Assembly (NCBI GenBank): GCA_028821635.1
Contig: JAPPDO010000096.1
Coordinates: 1 to 5,296 of the forward strand
Length of the DNA stretch: 5,296 bases
DNA from: Ekhidna sp.
Lineage (GTDB): Bacteria > Bacteroidota > Bacteroidia > Cytophagales > Cyclobacteriaceae
Reading direction: 5' to 3'
The notes under the pieces are model-generated. The model worked only from the letters and a program-made list of their open reading frames with translations, searched no databases and had not been told where the DNA came from. This document shows, one piece after another, positions 5,271 through 5,296 of this stretch (positions within the stretch are counted from its first letter, which is position 1; the number at the start of each line of letters is the position of its first letter). The translations under genes and the position numbers were made by a program.

Positions 5271-5296
5271 AAAATCATGGCAATCCTTAAAATCAA
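5271..5296. repeat. Edge of a possible AAAATCA-based repeat, cut by the window end
   Basis: AAAATCA occurs at 5271-5277 and 5289-5295 (18-bp period) with the stretch GGCAATCCTT between. Strings of the type 'aatcatg..aatcctt.aaaatca' are, as I recall, frequent in short dispersed intergenic repeats of Bacteroidota. Only about one and a half units are visible, so this is tentative. Positions 5221-5270, between this and the 10-bp array, show nothing I can assign. Confidence 0.3.

Noticed and set aside
5222..5296. Minus-strand open frame entering from the right edge (24 residues visible)
   Set aside because: It is only 24 codons, hydrophobic, and overlaps the AAAATCA-type repeat; there is no family match. 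It could be the tail of a gene outside the window, but this cannot be supported from the bases present.
1..5296. CRISPR array, insertion sequence, prophage or defence system
   Set aside because: There are no regularly spaced identical repeats of 23-47 bp, no transposase or integrase motifs, and all identified genes are housekeeping, secretion or regulatory. The right-end repeats are too short and degenerate.

Overview
The window looks like chromosomal DNA of a member of the Bacteroidota, most plausibly a Cytophagales- or Flavobacteria-like organism. The evidence is a type IX secretion system (T9SS) plug protein, found only in this phylum; an ECF sigma factor with the Bacteroidota-style 'EGTSKSQ' region 4; Bacteroidota-style SerRS motifs (NRLHQFDKVE, NGSALALPR); AT-rich intergenic DNA; gene starts mostly without Shine-Dalgarno sequences; and a good match to the Bacteroidota promoter consensus (TTG, about 18 nt, TAnnTTTG) in front of ychF. 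Genus and species cannot be read from this sequence.

Layout from left to right. Positions 1-523 (minus) hold the N-terminal 174 residues of a membrane protein that runs off the left edge; it is a probable anti-sigma-type partner. It overlaps by 20 bp the ECF sigma factor gene at 504-1055 (minus), so the two form a translationally coupled pair. A 71-bp divergent region (1056-1126) separates the sigma gene from a T9SS plug gene (1127-2422, plus) and contains a perfect 7-bp inverted repeat just before the plug start codon. The plug gene converges on ychF (2419-3516, minus), with the two stop codons sharing a palindromic TTAA. A 249-bp gap (3517-3765) carries a strong intrinsic terminator, a ychF promoter whose -33 element lies inside the terminator stem, and paired inverted repeats that may belong to a serS 3' UTR or a small RNA. 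serS (3766-5046, minus) follows. The right end (5047-5296) has no gene; it holds a candidate serS promoter and short degenerate repeats, including an exact 10-bp-period tandem array.

Functionally, serS and ychF are translation-associated housekeeping genes and the plug protein belongs to protein export. The sigma/membrane-protein pair is the only regulatory module. Its divergent placement beside a T9SS gene is suggestive, because T9SS genes in Porphyromonas are controlled by an ECF sigma factor (SigP), but adjacency is the only evidence here. I see no clearly novel multi-gene system. The items most worth a second look are the divergent control region, the terminator/promoter overlap with its possible small RNA, and the right-end repeats.
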